A DNA stretch of 64,000 nucleotides from Chloroflexi bacterium TSY (lineage in GTDB: Bacteria > Chloroflexota > Anaerolineae > Caldilineales > Caldilineaceae): positions 15,454-79,453 of the forward strand of contig JAHBNG010000064.1 of NCBI GenBank assembly GCA_019217005.1. The letters run 5' to 3'. The position numbers and the translations under genes are program-made. This document shows positions 46,365 through 54,372 of the stretch, in pieces. Positions within the stretch are counted from its first letter, which is position 1. Each line of letters starts with the position of its first letter. Below the pieces are notes generated by a model. It saw only the letters and a list, made by a program, of their open reading frames with translations, searched no databases and had not been told where the DNA came from.

Positions 46365-46410
46365 ATGGGAGAAAACGATATGGAAGAGAATTATAGAGAC
46401 GATGTAAAAT

Positions 46411-47911
46411 CTTTACTTTCTGGTAAAAGAAAAGAGATGAGAAATGTGACAAAAAGCGGTTAGCAGTTCATCCTAAAGGTAGAGAACCCAAAAAGGAGGA
46501 AGGAATGCTAACCGCGCCAGAAATAACTATAGCAGTACTGATGAATGTATTGCAAGTAACGCCGATGGGAACAAACGTAAATGTAATGCGTCTGATGTGG
46601 GCAATGCTGAATGGGTCGTTTCTGAAAAGTCGAGGAGCAATCCATAGCGCATTGAAAGAAAGCGGGTTTGAAGATGAGGAGCTCCGGCGAAGCTGGTGGA
46701 GCTTTCGATATGGATCATGGGATATCACAAGTCTGCTGGGGTCGTGGCAAGAAGAAGTGGAGTGGAAAGGGGAATGGGAGGCAAAAAAGTTAGAAGGGTA
46801 CCGAGTGAAAAGCATAGATATCACAGGGTTCTGGCGACCGAAGCTGCAAGGGAAAGTGAACCGACTCTATAACTCAACGGCTCGTCGGGGCATTGCCCGC
46901 GCTCATCTTTGGAGTGATGATAAGCTCGGGGGAGATAGGCGGGAAGCGAGTGCCACTGCTCAAGGCAATCATGAGATGCACGGTTGGAACAAAGGAAAGT
47001 GAGTTTCGGAAAAAGCTGCTGAAAGAGACGAAGAAATCACTGGAGTCAGACGAAGTGGCGGTGGTCGATGCCGGGTTTACAATCAGAGAAATGCTAGAAA
47101 GCGGCATAGACCGATTTGTCCTGCGGGAAGCCATTAACTGCACAGTGCGCCGCAATGAGTTCCCCAAACGCAAAGAAAAAAGGCAGACCACCTGAATATG
47201 GTGATATTGTGCGTCCGCTCTCTCGCAGCTATAAGGGAAAGCGACTCGAGGCTACAACTCCGGACTCGTCTGGTCGCTTTCTCTATAGTGGTCGCCTGAT
47301 TTGCTATCAAGCATGGCACAATCTCGTCCCCAGAACAACCAAGGTGGATACAGCCAACCGTACCTACTCGATTTACGTCATTCAGGATCCGGCCTACAAC
47401 ACACCTTTGGTTTTGGCGACCGTTATGACTTTGCAGCCTGAAACCATTTATCTTGTCTACCTGGAACGCTGGCCTGTTGAACATCCCCCCTTGGCTTCCA
47501 AGCAGATGATTGGCTTACATCGTCAATTTGTTCATGCCGATGAGGCTTGTTTCCGCTTACCTGAACTGGGGCTGCTGGCTGGCAATCTTCTTTCCCATTT
47601 AGCCGCTTCTCTTCCTCCCATACCGACTGGCTACTGGGATCGAGAGCCTCAATCCACTCCCGGCAGGCTGCGCCGTGTTCTCTCGAGTGCTCTTTTTCCA
47701 ACTCCTGACCAACTCGACCCTGACTTTCGGAAAAAGGCCTCGGTTTCACACCATTTCCCTAAAGGCGTTCTCGCTCATCGCCGCCTCAATGCCGCTGCTT
47801 AAACTAGCCGAGCACTATTTTTACATTTTATCCCGTTTTTTCAGGGTGGATTCTTTTTTCCGCCCCTTTCGGTTTGCCCTTTGTCACTCAAGCCTTTACC
47901 AGAAAGTAAAG
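46411..47911 (+). mobile_element. IS4-superfamily insertion sequence, copy 2
   Basis: Ends CTTTACTTTCTGGTAAA and TTTACCAGAAAGTAAAG; TAAAAT duplicated at 46405-46410 and 47912-47917. Duplication length is 5-6 bp as in IS1634-like members. Less damaged than copy 1. Confidence 0.93.
46505..47802 (+). pseudogene. IS4-type transposase, frameshifted (copy 2)
   Basis: Frame one covers residues up to STARRGIARAH, with D in SIDITGF. An extra G at about 46890 (CGGGGCA; copy 1 has CGGGCA) shifts it. Frame two holds VVDAGF and ends at the six-A run (47179-47184). Frame three, to 47802, carries the YREK motif Y-x2-R-x3-E-x6-K in YLERWPVEHPPLASK. The first shift is a private mutation; the A-run shift is shared with copy 1. 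Confidence 0.88.
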
Positions 47912-48224
47912 TAAAATTGATGATTCAGAAATTTTTAACAACATCAGGCGCGACGACACCAGCTTTACGTCAAGCGGTAATGGCACGAGCTGCTGCTCTC
48001 GTTGATGACGGACAAGAAAATGCAGAACCGGTACCCAAACATTGGCAAACTTATGTGAACAAAGTCGCCCTATATGCATATAGGGTAACCAATGAAGATG
48101 TGACACACCTAAAAGAAAATGGGTATTCAGAAGATGAGATATTCGAGGTAACAATCGCTGCTGCCATGGGGGCAGCTCGTTCGCGATTAGAGCGTGGATT
48201 GGCATTGTTGTATGGAGGTGAGTG

Positions 48225-48830
48225 ATGCGTCTACAGATTACTACGGACAAAGGTAACAAGCTACGGCCGTTACAAAAGTTACAAGGGTCATTATTAAGGT
48301 TACTGAATGAACGCATTCCAGAGCCTTACATTGTCTGTTCGTACCGTCGTAAGCTATTTGGCAAACAATTTGCCGCCTGTTTTCAAGGCATTATGCGCCA
48401 TCAGACTAGCTGGGAGGTTGGTGAAGTAGAGTTGATGGGAGCTTTTGTATCTAAGCAAAATGAATGTAATTACTGAACAATCGGTCACGCTGCGGTCGCA
48501 GCAAAAGCACTTGAGGAGCCCACAGTTCAAGCTGTGTTGGAGGATTGGCGTACTGCGCCTATTGATGAGAAACTTCGAACGACTCTGGCTTTTTTGGAGA
48601 AATTAGCGGTACCAAATGGCCAGGTTGACTTCACTGACATCGAAAAAATGCGTAATGCTGGTGTAACCGATCAAGCCATTGAGGAAGCCATTTACGTTTG
48701 TTTCCTGTTCAACATATGGGATCGCTTGGCTGATGCCTTCGATTTTGATCCGGGAACACCTGAATATATTGATAAAGCGACACACTATATGCTCAAATTC
48801 GGTTATGGTTGGGTTAGTTTACCTGGTTGA
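48225..48830 (+). CDS. AhpD-like peroxidase-type protein, candidate selenoprotein (in-frame TGA at 48474)
   Basis: One frame of 201 codons with a single internal TGA at 48474-48476. The TGA replaces the second residue of the redox pair in the AhpD core motif: QNECNY-U-TIGHAAV, that is C-x-x-U-x3-H. Coding similarity continues unbroken after it (AAKALEEPTVQAVLEDWRTA... to FGYGWVSLPG). A hairpin follows at the right spacing for a bacterial SECIS. Members with CxxC act as thiol peroxidases or disulfide reductases; a selenocysteine there is known for AhpD-like selenoproteins. If read as stop, the first 83 residues lack the active site. Simple TGC/TGT to TGA mutation is the alternative. ATG overlaps the upstream stop. 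Confidence 0.75.
48477..48502 (+). promoter_or_regulatory. Candidate bacterial SECIS hairpin
   Basis: Twelve bases after the TGA, GCTGC-GGTC-GCAGC forms a 5-bp stem with a 4-base loop beginning GG. The loop starts 17 bases after the TGA. Published bacterial SECIS rules ask for a small apical loop about 16-37 bases downstream with a G in its first two positions; both are met. A stem this short could also arise by chance. Confidence 0.5.
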
Positions 48831-48875
48831 GAACTGTCAGTAGAAAATGATCGTGAATTTTAACCCAAACCCATC

Positions 48876-51626
48876 ATGAAACAAACCATCACCACCAACA
48901 TCGCAGTTTCATACACCCAATGTCCACGCAAAGCTTTTCTCCTCCTATCCAGTGCCGAATCGGGGCCACCCCATGAATATGTCCAGATTCTCGACGCCAA
49001 AAAAAGTGCGAATCAGACGCACTATCTGGATAAGCTGGCGCAAGAAAAGCCCGACGTAATCGCCTACGAGATGCATGGGTTGGAGAGTAAACATCGGTTT
49101 CTCACCAATGCCACGCTCAAGACCGACCTGTTCGAGGCCGAGTGTGGTCTGCTAACAAAGGTGGGGAGCCACTCCGCGTTGGGCCACTACAGCTATGAAC
49201 CGACCGTCTTTGTGGGCACGCATAAAGTGAGCAAAGAGCAGAAGTTGGCCCTCTTCTTCACGGCCCACGTATTGGATCAGCTTCAGGACAAATCTCCCGT
49301 TACAGGCTATATCGTTGACGGCGCGAGAAAATCACACAAAGTCAAACTGGAAGAGAGGGCCCAAACGCTGCTCCATGTATTGGAACCCCTACAAGAATGG
49401 CTGGCTGAAGATGCACCGGAAGAACCCCCCGTAATTCTGAACAAACATTGTCCACTCTGCCCGTTTCGCGACGCCTGCCGAGCCAAAGCCGAGCAGGAGA
49501 ACAACCTCAGTCTGCTGGACAAGGTGACGCCCAAGATCGTGCGCAAATTTGAGCGCAAGGGCATCTTTACCGTTACGCAGCTCTCTTATACTTTTAAGCC
49601 TCGCAAGCGCAAGAAGCGTGCCAAAAACCCACCGCCCGTGACCCACAAGCTGGAACTGCAGGCGCTGGCCATTCGCGAAGGCAAGATCTACATACAAGAG
49701 TTGCCCGAACTCACCAGGCAGCCTGTTGAACTCTTCCTCGATATCGAAGGCATCCCCGACCAGAATGTCTACTACTTGATTGGCCTGCTGGTCTGTGAGG
49801 GTGAGTCAAGCACGCACCACTCGTTTTGGGCCGACATGCTGGCAGATGAGGCACGGATCTGGCAGCAGTTTGTGGATAAAGCCAACGAGTATCCAGACGC
49901 CCCGATCTATCATTATGGCAACTATGAGGCCAAGGCAATCAAGAAGCTGGCGAAGCGCTACGATACGGATGAAGAACAGTTGCTCAAGCGGCTGGTCAAC
50001 GTCAATGGCCTTATTTATGGCAAAGTCTATTTTCCTGTCTACTCGAATCGGTTGAAAGAGATTGGGGGGTTTATTGGGGCGAAGTGGTCGGAGCCGGATG
50101 CGTCGGGGTTGCAGAGTTTGATATGGCGATATTATTGGGAGGAGAATCGGGAGCCTCGGTACCGGAATATATTGGTGAAATATAATCAAGAAGATTGCCA
50201 AGTTCTAAAGCTGTTGATTGAAGAATTGACCAAAATAGAGATCGCAACAGATATACTCTCTGAGGCTGATTTTTCAAAACGGCAGAAGGAGCCCTCTAGT
50301 GAAACTAATGCCCAACTGCACAACCAATTGGAATCTATTCTAAAATTTGCGAACTTTAACTATGATGAACGAAAGATTAGCTTTGAAGAAACGACTAAAG
50401 GAGAAAATGTTGCGGAAACGAAAGTGGAAAACCGAATGGCAAATCAGAGATATGTTCGGATAGTACCAAAACCAAACAGAATAGTAGAGGTACGACAGCG
50501 TGGAAAATGCCCAAAGCATAATATCGCCCTGCAACCATCTGAACAATTGGCAGAGCATACCATTATCGACCTTGTATTTATGAAGAATGGGGTCCGAAGA
50601 ACGGTTATCAGATATGTAGGTCCGAAGGGGTACTGTTCCAAATGTAGCAGACTTTACCGTCCACCAAGCATCGAGGACCTAGCCCAGCAAGTATTTGGAC
50701 ATAGTTTTCAATGTTGGCTTGTATATCAGAGATTGTATTTACGTTTGCCATACAGAATTATCACACAAATGGTAGAAGATCAATTTGGAGAGCGGCTTAG
50801 ACAAGGTACGATTGTAAAAACTATTCGACGCATCGCTCAATATTACTCTATTACAAATCAAACTCTGTTAGAACTGATTCTGACAAGCCCTTTTGTCCAT
50901 GTTGATGAAACAAAAATTAGCATTCAAGGTAGTGAGCAGTGGGTATGGGTGTTTACAGATGGTCGGCGTGTCCACTTTAGATTGACAGAAACGAGAGAAG
51001 CTGACATTGTACATGACGTTTTATCTGACTATAAAGGAATTCTTATTTCAGATTTCTATACGGGCTACGATAGTGTAAAGTGCGAACAACAGAAATGTTG
51101 GGTCCATCTTATCCGAGATCTCAATGATGATCTTTGGGATACGCCGTTTGACGCTGAATTTGAGCTATTTGTTCTACAGGTCAAAGGTTTGATCATACCC
51201 ATCATGCAGGCCGTGCAGAAGTACGGTCTCAAAAAGCGTAATCTGAACAAATTCAACAAGCAGGTTAGACAGTTTTATAAAACAGCGGTTATTCATAGAC
51301 ACTATAGATCTGAATTGACTCAAAAATACCAGAACCGCTTTATCAAGTATCAGGAAAGTCTGTTCACATTTCTTGAGCATGATGGTGTTTCCTGGCACAA
51401 TAATGCTGCGGAAAGAGCCTTACGGCATTTGGCCGTACAAAGAAAGATATCTGGCTCATTTGGCGAGGGCCTTATTCATGAGTATCTTCTTCTATTAGGT
51501 CTTATGCAGACATGTCGATTCCAAAATAAATCGTTTTTGAAATTTCTCTTGTCCCAACAGAAGGATATTGATAAATTTCGTGGGCCAAAGCCCATCAAGA
51601 ACACGCGCCTTGTTGGAGATACATGA
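48876..51626 (+). CDS. Fusion protein B: RecB/Cas4-like nuclease + RNase H-fold exonuclease + IS66-type transposase
   Basis: 916 residues, same domain order as fusion A. The shared leader AACCCAAACCCATC precedes both ATGs. N-terminal cluster cysteines C16, C192 and partners (CPLCPFRDAC) and the LFLDIEG, YGNYEAKAI and YNQEDC motifs are kept. The transposase part has HVDETKISI, ISDFYTGYDS and NNAAERALRH, thus a full DDE set, and a degenerate zinc ribbon (CPKH, then YCSKC). By eye the nuclease halves of A and B are about 75-80% alike but the transposase halves only about 40-45%. Ends KSFLKFLLSQQKD, then a C-terminal tail unlike A. A fragment resembling A's own C-terminus follows directly. Confidence 0.85.
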   Translation: MKQTITTNIAVSYTQCPRKAFLLLSSAESGPPHEYVQILDAKKSANQTHYLDKLAQEKPDVIAYEMHGLESKHRFLTNATLKTDLFEAECGLLTKVGSHSALGHYSYEPTVFVGTHKVSKEQKLALFFTAHVLDQLQDKSPVTGYIVDGARKSHKVKLEERAQTLLHVLEPLQEWLAEDAPEEPPVILNKHCPLCPFRDACRAKAEQENNLSLLDKVTPKIVRKFERKGIFTVTQLSYTFKPRKRKKRAKNPPPVTHKLELQALAIREGKIYIQELPELTRQPVELFLDIEGIPDQNVYYLIGLLVCEGESSTHHSFWADMLADEARIWQQFVDKANEYPDAPIYHYGNYEAKAIKKLAKRYDTDEEQLLKRLVNVNGLIYGKVYFPVYSNRLKEIGGFIGAKWSEPDASGLQSLIWRYYWEENREPRYRNILVKYNQEDCQVLKLLIEELTKIEIATDILSEADFSKRQKEPSSETNAQLHNQLESILKFANFNYDERKISFEETTKGENVAETKVENRMANQRYVRIVPKPNRIVEVRQRGKCPKHNIALQPSEQLAEHTIIDLVFMKNGVRRTVIRYVGPKGYCSKCSRLYRPPSIEDLAQQVFGHSFQCWLVYQRLYLRLPYRIITQMVEDQFGERLRQGTIVKTIRRIAQYYSITNQTLLELILTSPFVHVDETKISIQGSEQWVWVFTDGRRVHFRLTETREADIVHDVLSDYKGILISDFYTGYDSVKCEQQKCWVHLIRDLNDDLWDTPFDAEFELFVLQVKGLIIPIMQAVQKYGLKKRNLNKFNKQVRQFYKTAVIHRHYRSELTQKYQNRFIKYQESLFTFLEHDGVSWHNNAAERALRHLAVQRKISGSFGEGLIHEYLLLLGLMQTCRFQNKSFLKFLLSQQKDIDKFRGPKPIKNTRLVGDT

Positions 51627-51631
51627 TATCA

Positions 51632-51745
51632 TTGGGCGTTTATCAAACCTGCCGCTTCCAAGGCAAATCATTCTTCAAGTTCCTCTTCTCAGGCGAAACA
51701 GACCTCGACGAGTTCCAAAAGTCGAAGCGCTCTCGTAAAGCTTAA
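51632..51745 (+). pseudogene. C-terminal remnant of a fusion-A-like IS66 transposase
   Basis: The frame LGVYQTCRFQGKSFFKFLFS, GETDLDEFQKSKRSRKA, stop is nearly the end of fusion protein A, yet it lies 6 bases after fusion gene B, whose own end is different. So this locus once carried an A-type C-terminus. Confidence 0.9.
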
Positions 51746-51780
51746 TTTTGATGTTTTTTGTAGTTGTTGCCAAATATTAC

Positions 51781-51887
51781 AGCGGATTTGGATAGGAACG
51801 GATTTTTTTGCTGCATGCACGAAATTTTGCCTAATTAGCATCCGCTTTTGTCAACGAAAATACAATCAGATCCTATCTTAATCCGCT
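51781..51887. repeat. AGCGGATT-type miniature element, copy 1
   Basis: Starts AGCGGATTTGGATAGGAACG and ends in the inverted form TCCTATCTTAATCCGCT. Its relative at 56862-56966 shares both ends; the interior differs. It and its flanks separate the transposase remnant from GTCGATTTCGTG...CACAGTTAACC, which is joined directly in locus A, so it was inserted later. Confidence 0.7.
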
Positions 51888-52140
51888 GAAGTAAGTCCAG
51901 CAATCCCTAATTACAGAATCCGTTAGAAGCAGCGAAAGTCGATTTCGTGTGGTCACAGTTAACCGACCTAGATGGGCTTAACGGCACTTTTCAGAAAGCA
52001 ATGCTCAGAGAATGCTTTGACGAAATCGATTGCCACCAACCATCTTGGAAAAACGAGTCTCGGTCGATCCAAACTGTACCTTATGCCCGCGGAGAGAGCA
52101 TTCTCTCATGCGGCTATACTCGAAAAACCGGCGTTAGAGA

Positions 52141-52273
52141 TTACACGCAGTAGGATTTCTCAGAGGTAGAGCGTTCAAATGGCGAAAAAAGACGCAGTAG
52201 AGAATCTCGGACCATTTGGCACGCTCGAGTCTGTTTTGACTGAGAAGTGCAGGATTATGTCTACTGCGTGTAA
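52141..52273. repeat. 133-bp sequence with 13-bp perfect inverted ends
   Basis: TTACACGCAGTAG at 52141-52153 and CTACTGCGTGTAA at 52261-52273. A short frame inside (ATGGCGAAAAAAGACG...) is not convincing as a gene. It lies just beyond the 3' end of the AAA gene and may be a miniature element. Confidence 0.55.
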
Positions 52274-52313
52274 TAGAGAGCGCCTCCTCCGCGAGTATTT
52301 GAATCAACTGAGT

Positions 52314-54113
52314 CTACATCGACAAGGGCAAAAAACCAAAGAGCCTGGCCAACGCATTGTATCGTTCCAGATCACTAAAATAGATGCCCTCATCCTGCAG
52401 CCGCGTCGTAGCTGATTGGGTGAACCCTGACTTGCTGAAATACCAGCGGGTGATCTCATCATAGCCCTTCTCGGCTTGCACGGCAGCCGTCTGTTGGATG
52501 AAAGCATCAATCTCTTTTTCACCCATCCGCTCTTGTCGATAGCGAACGGAAACGAGCCAGGCGCCCAAAGCGGCGTTGCCCTCTTGTTTGTTGTAGAGCC
52601 TGTATTCCCCAATCACGTCGATTTCATGCGGGACGCCTTCTTTGATCACACCTTCCCGTCGTTCGATGGTTTCCATGCGTGGCAGCGTGACTGGTTGTGC
52701 ATGGCCAAAATAGAGAACGCCATCGACCGTGCGGTTGTCGTAGTTATTCATAACGCCTGCCACAATGATTTCCGTGAAGTGACCCGTCTGGCGGTTAATT
52801 TGGCCCTGTTTGCGATTCAATTCGCGGCTCAGCACCGCAGCCGCGTCCGCACGAGGCAGATCATCCACATCTACGTAGTGGGCATATTTGAGATATTCTC
52901 GCAGCAGCGGATCCGACGGCCCAAAAAATGTAGAAATCGTGGCCTTGTCCAGGATATCGATTTGATAGAGCTTATCCAGCGATTCGCGCACTTGAAGCAT
53001 ATCCAAGTCAAATGCCTCGATGATGCGCTTGGGGTGGATATGATCATCGGGATAGTTGACAATCCAGAGCAAGATCTTGCGCGTCACATCGTCGCCATTC
53101 AGTTCGTGTACATACTTGCCATATTCACTTTCATAGTGGATCCATAACGCCCCTTCGCTCTCGGTCAGCTCAAACAAGACGATCTCGTCTAATCTGTCAA
53201 CATCTGGGAGAGACTCAATTGCCGGGCAGTCACTATTCAAAATTGCTTCGATAGAATAAGGGTAGCCTTGCGTCCATTCCCAGATAGCCAGCGCCAATTC
53301 GCCCGTGATCTCAATCCCATTCACTTGACCGACGCGAAAGACCATATCAATGGCATGTTCTTTTGCGAGCGGACGCAAGCGTCGCAACTTAAAGCGCCCA
53401 GAAAGCATACCCCCCAAGGCGTCGCCTACCAGCATCGAGACGGATGAACCAGAAACAAGCATGGGCGCGTGGCGCGTCTCGGATGCGTGTTGGAAAGAGT
53501 CGGTTAGATTGCGCATCATTCCATTGTCAGGATTATAAACCCGCGTTAATACCTGGAATTCATCTACAATCATAGCTGTCGGCATGTCATGAGTCCATGC
53601 AATGCCCTTCGGAAAGTTGATGACCCACTGCATTTGACTATGGGCGGCAGTCCGTTGGTTCACTGGTTCTAAATCGTAACTTTTAAATAACTCTAACGCC
53701 AATTGATCTGCAACCTCGTTGGCAAACTCTCTTAATAGATCAAGCTTGGCTTTATTATGATGAAAATCTGGTCGCCGATAGCGAAAGGCCAGATAGCTAC
53801 GCATATACCCAGCAAAGTATTCTTGGGCAAATTCGTAGGCTTCAATGGGCTCAGGACGATTCAAATACTGCACAAACGAAATATATACAGGCAGTATCCG
53901 ATCCTGTTCATTGTAGAGCCGATTGAAGATCTTATGTAAAATCGCTGTCTTGCCCGTGCGACGTAGCCCAACCAATGCATAGCTATTGCGTCCCGGATGG
54001 GGAATACCGCTCGCCCATTTCCACAATAGATCCAAATCTCGTTTGCGGTTAACAAACCATTCCCCAGCCGGTTCTTCCAACGGACCGTCATAAGACCATC
54101 CCTGGTCGCCCAT
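52314..54113 (-). CDS. AAA ATPase (archaeal-type ATPase family) with C-terminal nuclease-like domain
   Basis: 599 residues. N-terminal FVNRKRDLDLLWKWA and Walker A VGLRRTGKTAIL (about residues 48-57), Walker B AMIVDEFQVL, sensor APMLVSGSSVSMLVG, then a winged-helix region. The last 150 residues hold HEIDVIGEYRL, then GAWLVSVRYRQ, spaced like the core of PD-(D/E)XK folds although the usual lysine is replaced, so nuclease activity is doubtful. Proteins with this order (ATPase_2 type) are scattered in mobile regions and poorly understood. A paralog is at 60621-62429 and a remnant at 33440-33860. The 71-bp palindrome lies directly upstream. Confidence 0.85.
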   Translation of the reverse strand: MGDQGWSYDGPLEEPAGEWFVNRKRDLDLLWKWASGIPHPGRNSYALVGLRRTGKTAILHKIFNRLYNEQDRILPVYISFVQYLNRPEPIEAYEFAQEYFAGYMRSYLAFRYRRPDFHHNKAKLDLLREFANEVADQLALELFKSYDLEPVNQRTAAHSQMQWVINFPKGIAWTHDMPTAMIVDEFQVLTRVYNPDNGMMRNLTDSFQHASETRHAPMLVSGSSVSMLVGDALGGMLSGRFKLRRLRPLAKEHAIDMVFRVGQVNGIEITGELALAIWEWTQGYPYSIEAILNSDCPAIESLPDVDRLDEIVLFELTESEGALWIHYESEYGKYVHELNGDDVTRKILLWIVNYPDDHIHPKRIIEAFDLDMLQVRESLDKLYQIDILDKATISTFFGPSDPLLREYLKYAHYVDVDDLPRADAAAVLSRELNRKQGQINRQTGHFTEIIVAGVMNNYDNRTVDGVLYFGHAQPVTLPRMETIERREGVIKEGVPHEIDVIGEYRLYNKQEGNAALGAWLVSVRYRQERMGEKEIDAFIQQTAAVQAEKGYDEITRWYFSKSGFTQSATTRLQDEGIYFSDLERYNALARLFGFLPLSM

Positions 54114-54161
54114 ATCCTTGTCTCCTTACCATACAGACCAACTTCGAATCGTCTTAAAACC

Positions 54162-54232
54162 TATCCGAAAAGTGGTTGTGAGTCCGACCAGCTTCTCGAG
54201 CGAGAACGCATCGTCACAGAACTTTTCGGATA
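54162..54232. repeat. 71-bp TATCCGAAAAGT repeat, copy 2
   Basis: Same length and ends as 40110-40180, differing at about 6 positions, several of them paired changes that keep the inner GCTTCTCGAG stem. Both copies are flanked by AACC on the left and AGCACTTA on the right, so the repeat may extend into them. Confidence 0.75.
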
Positions 54233-54372
54233 AGCACTTATTGTACACAAATTTGATGAATCTGACTATCACTGGTCAGATTCAATACTCAATGGTATAG
54301 TGTCAGTAGTCGACCATGAAATCACGATTTACGCTGGTTTTCATATAGCGCAAGACATAAAAGGAACAAAAT

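Larger units (their letters stand above)
46365..48225 (+). pseudogene. Small carboxymuconolactone decarboxylase/AhpD-like protein, split near its 5' end by an IS
   Basis: Removing the IS (46411-47911) and one TAAAAT duplication joins RDDVKLMIQKFLTTSGATT in frame and gives 117 residues from ATG 46365, which follows AGGGAG by 8 bases. The body fits the family (VNKVALYAYRVTNEDV, then YSEDEIFEVTIAAAMGAARS and LERGLALL). No redox Cys pair, as in the small partner type. An internal ATG at 47920 could still give the last 101 residues from a transcript of the IS. The stop overlaps the next start (TGATG). Confidence 0.8.

Noticed and set aside
52476..53147. A 223-codon plus-strand frame.
   Set aside because: It is antisense to the AAA ATPase gene, which has all motifs on the minus strand.
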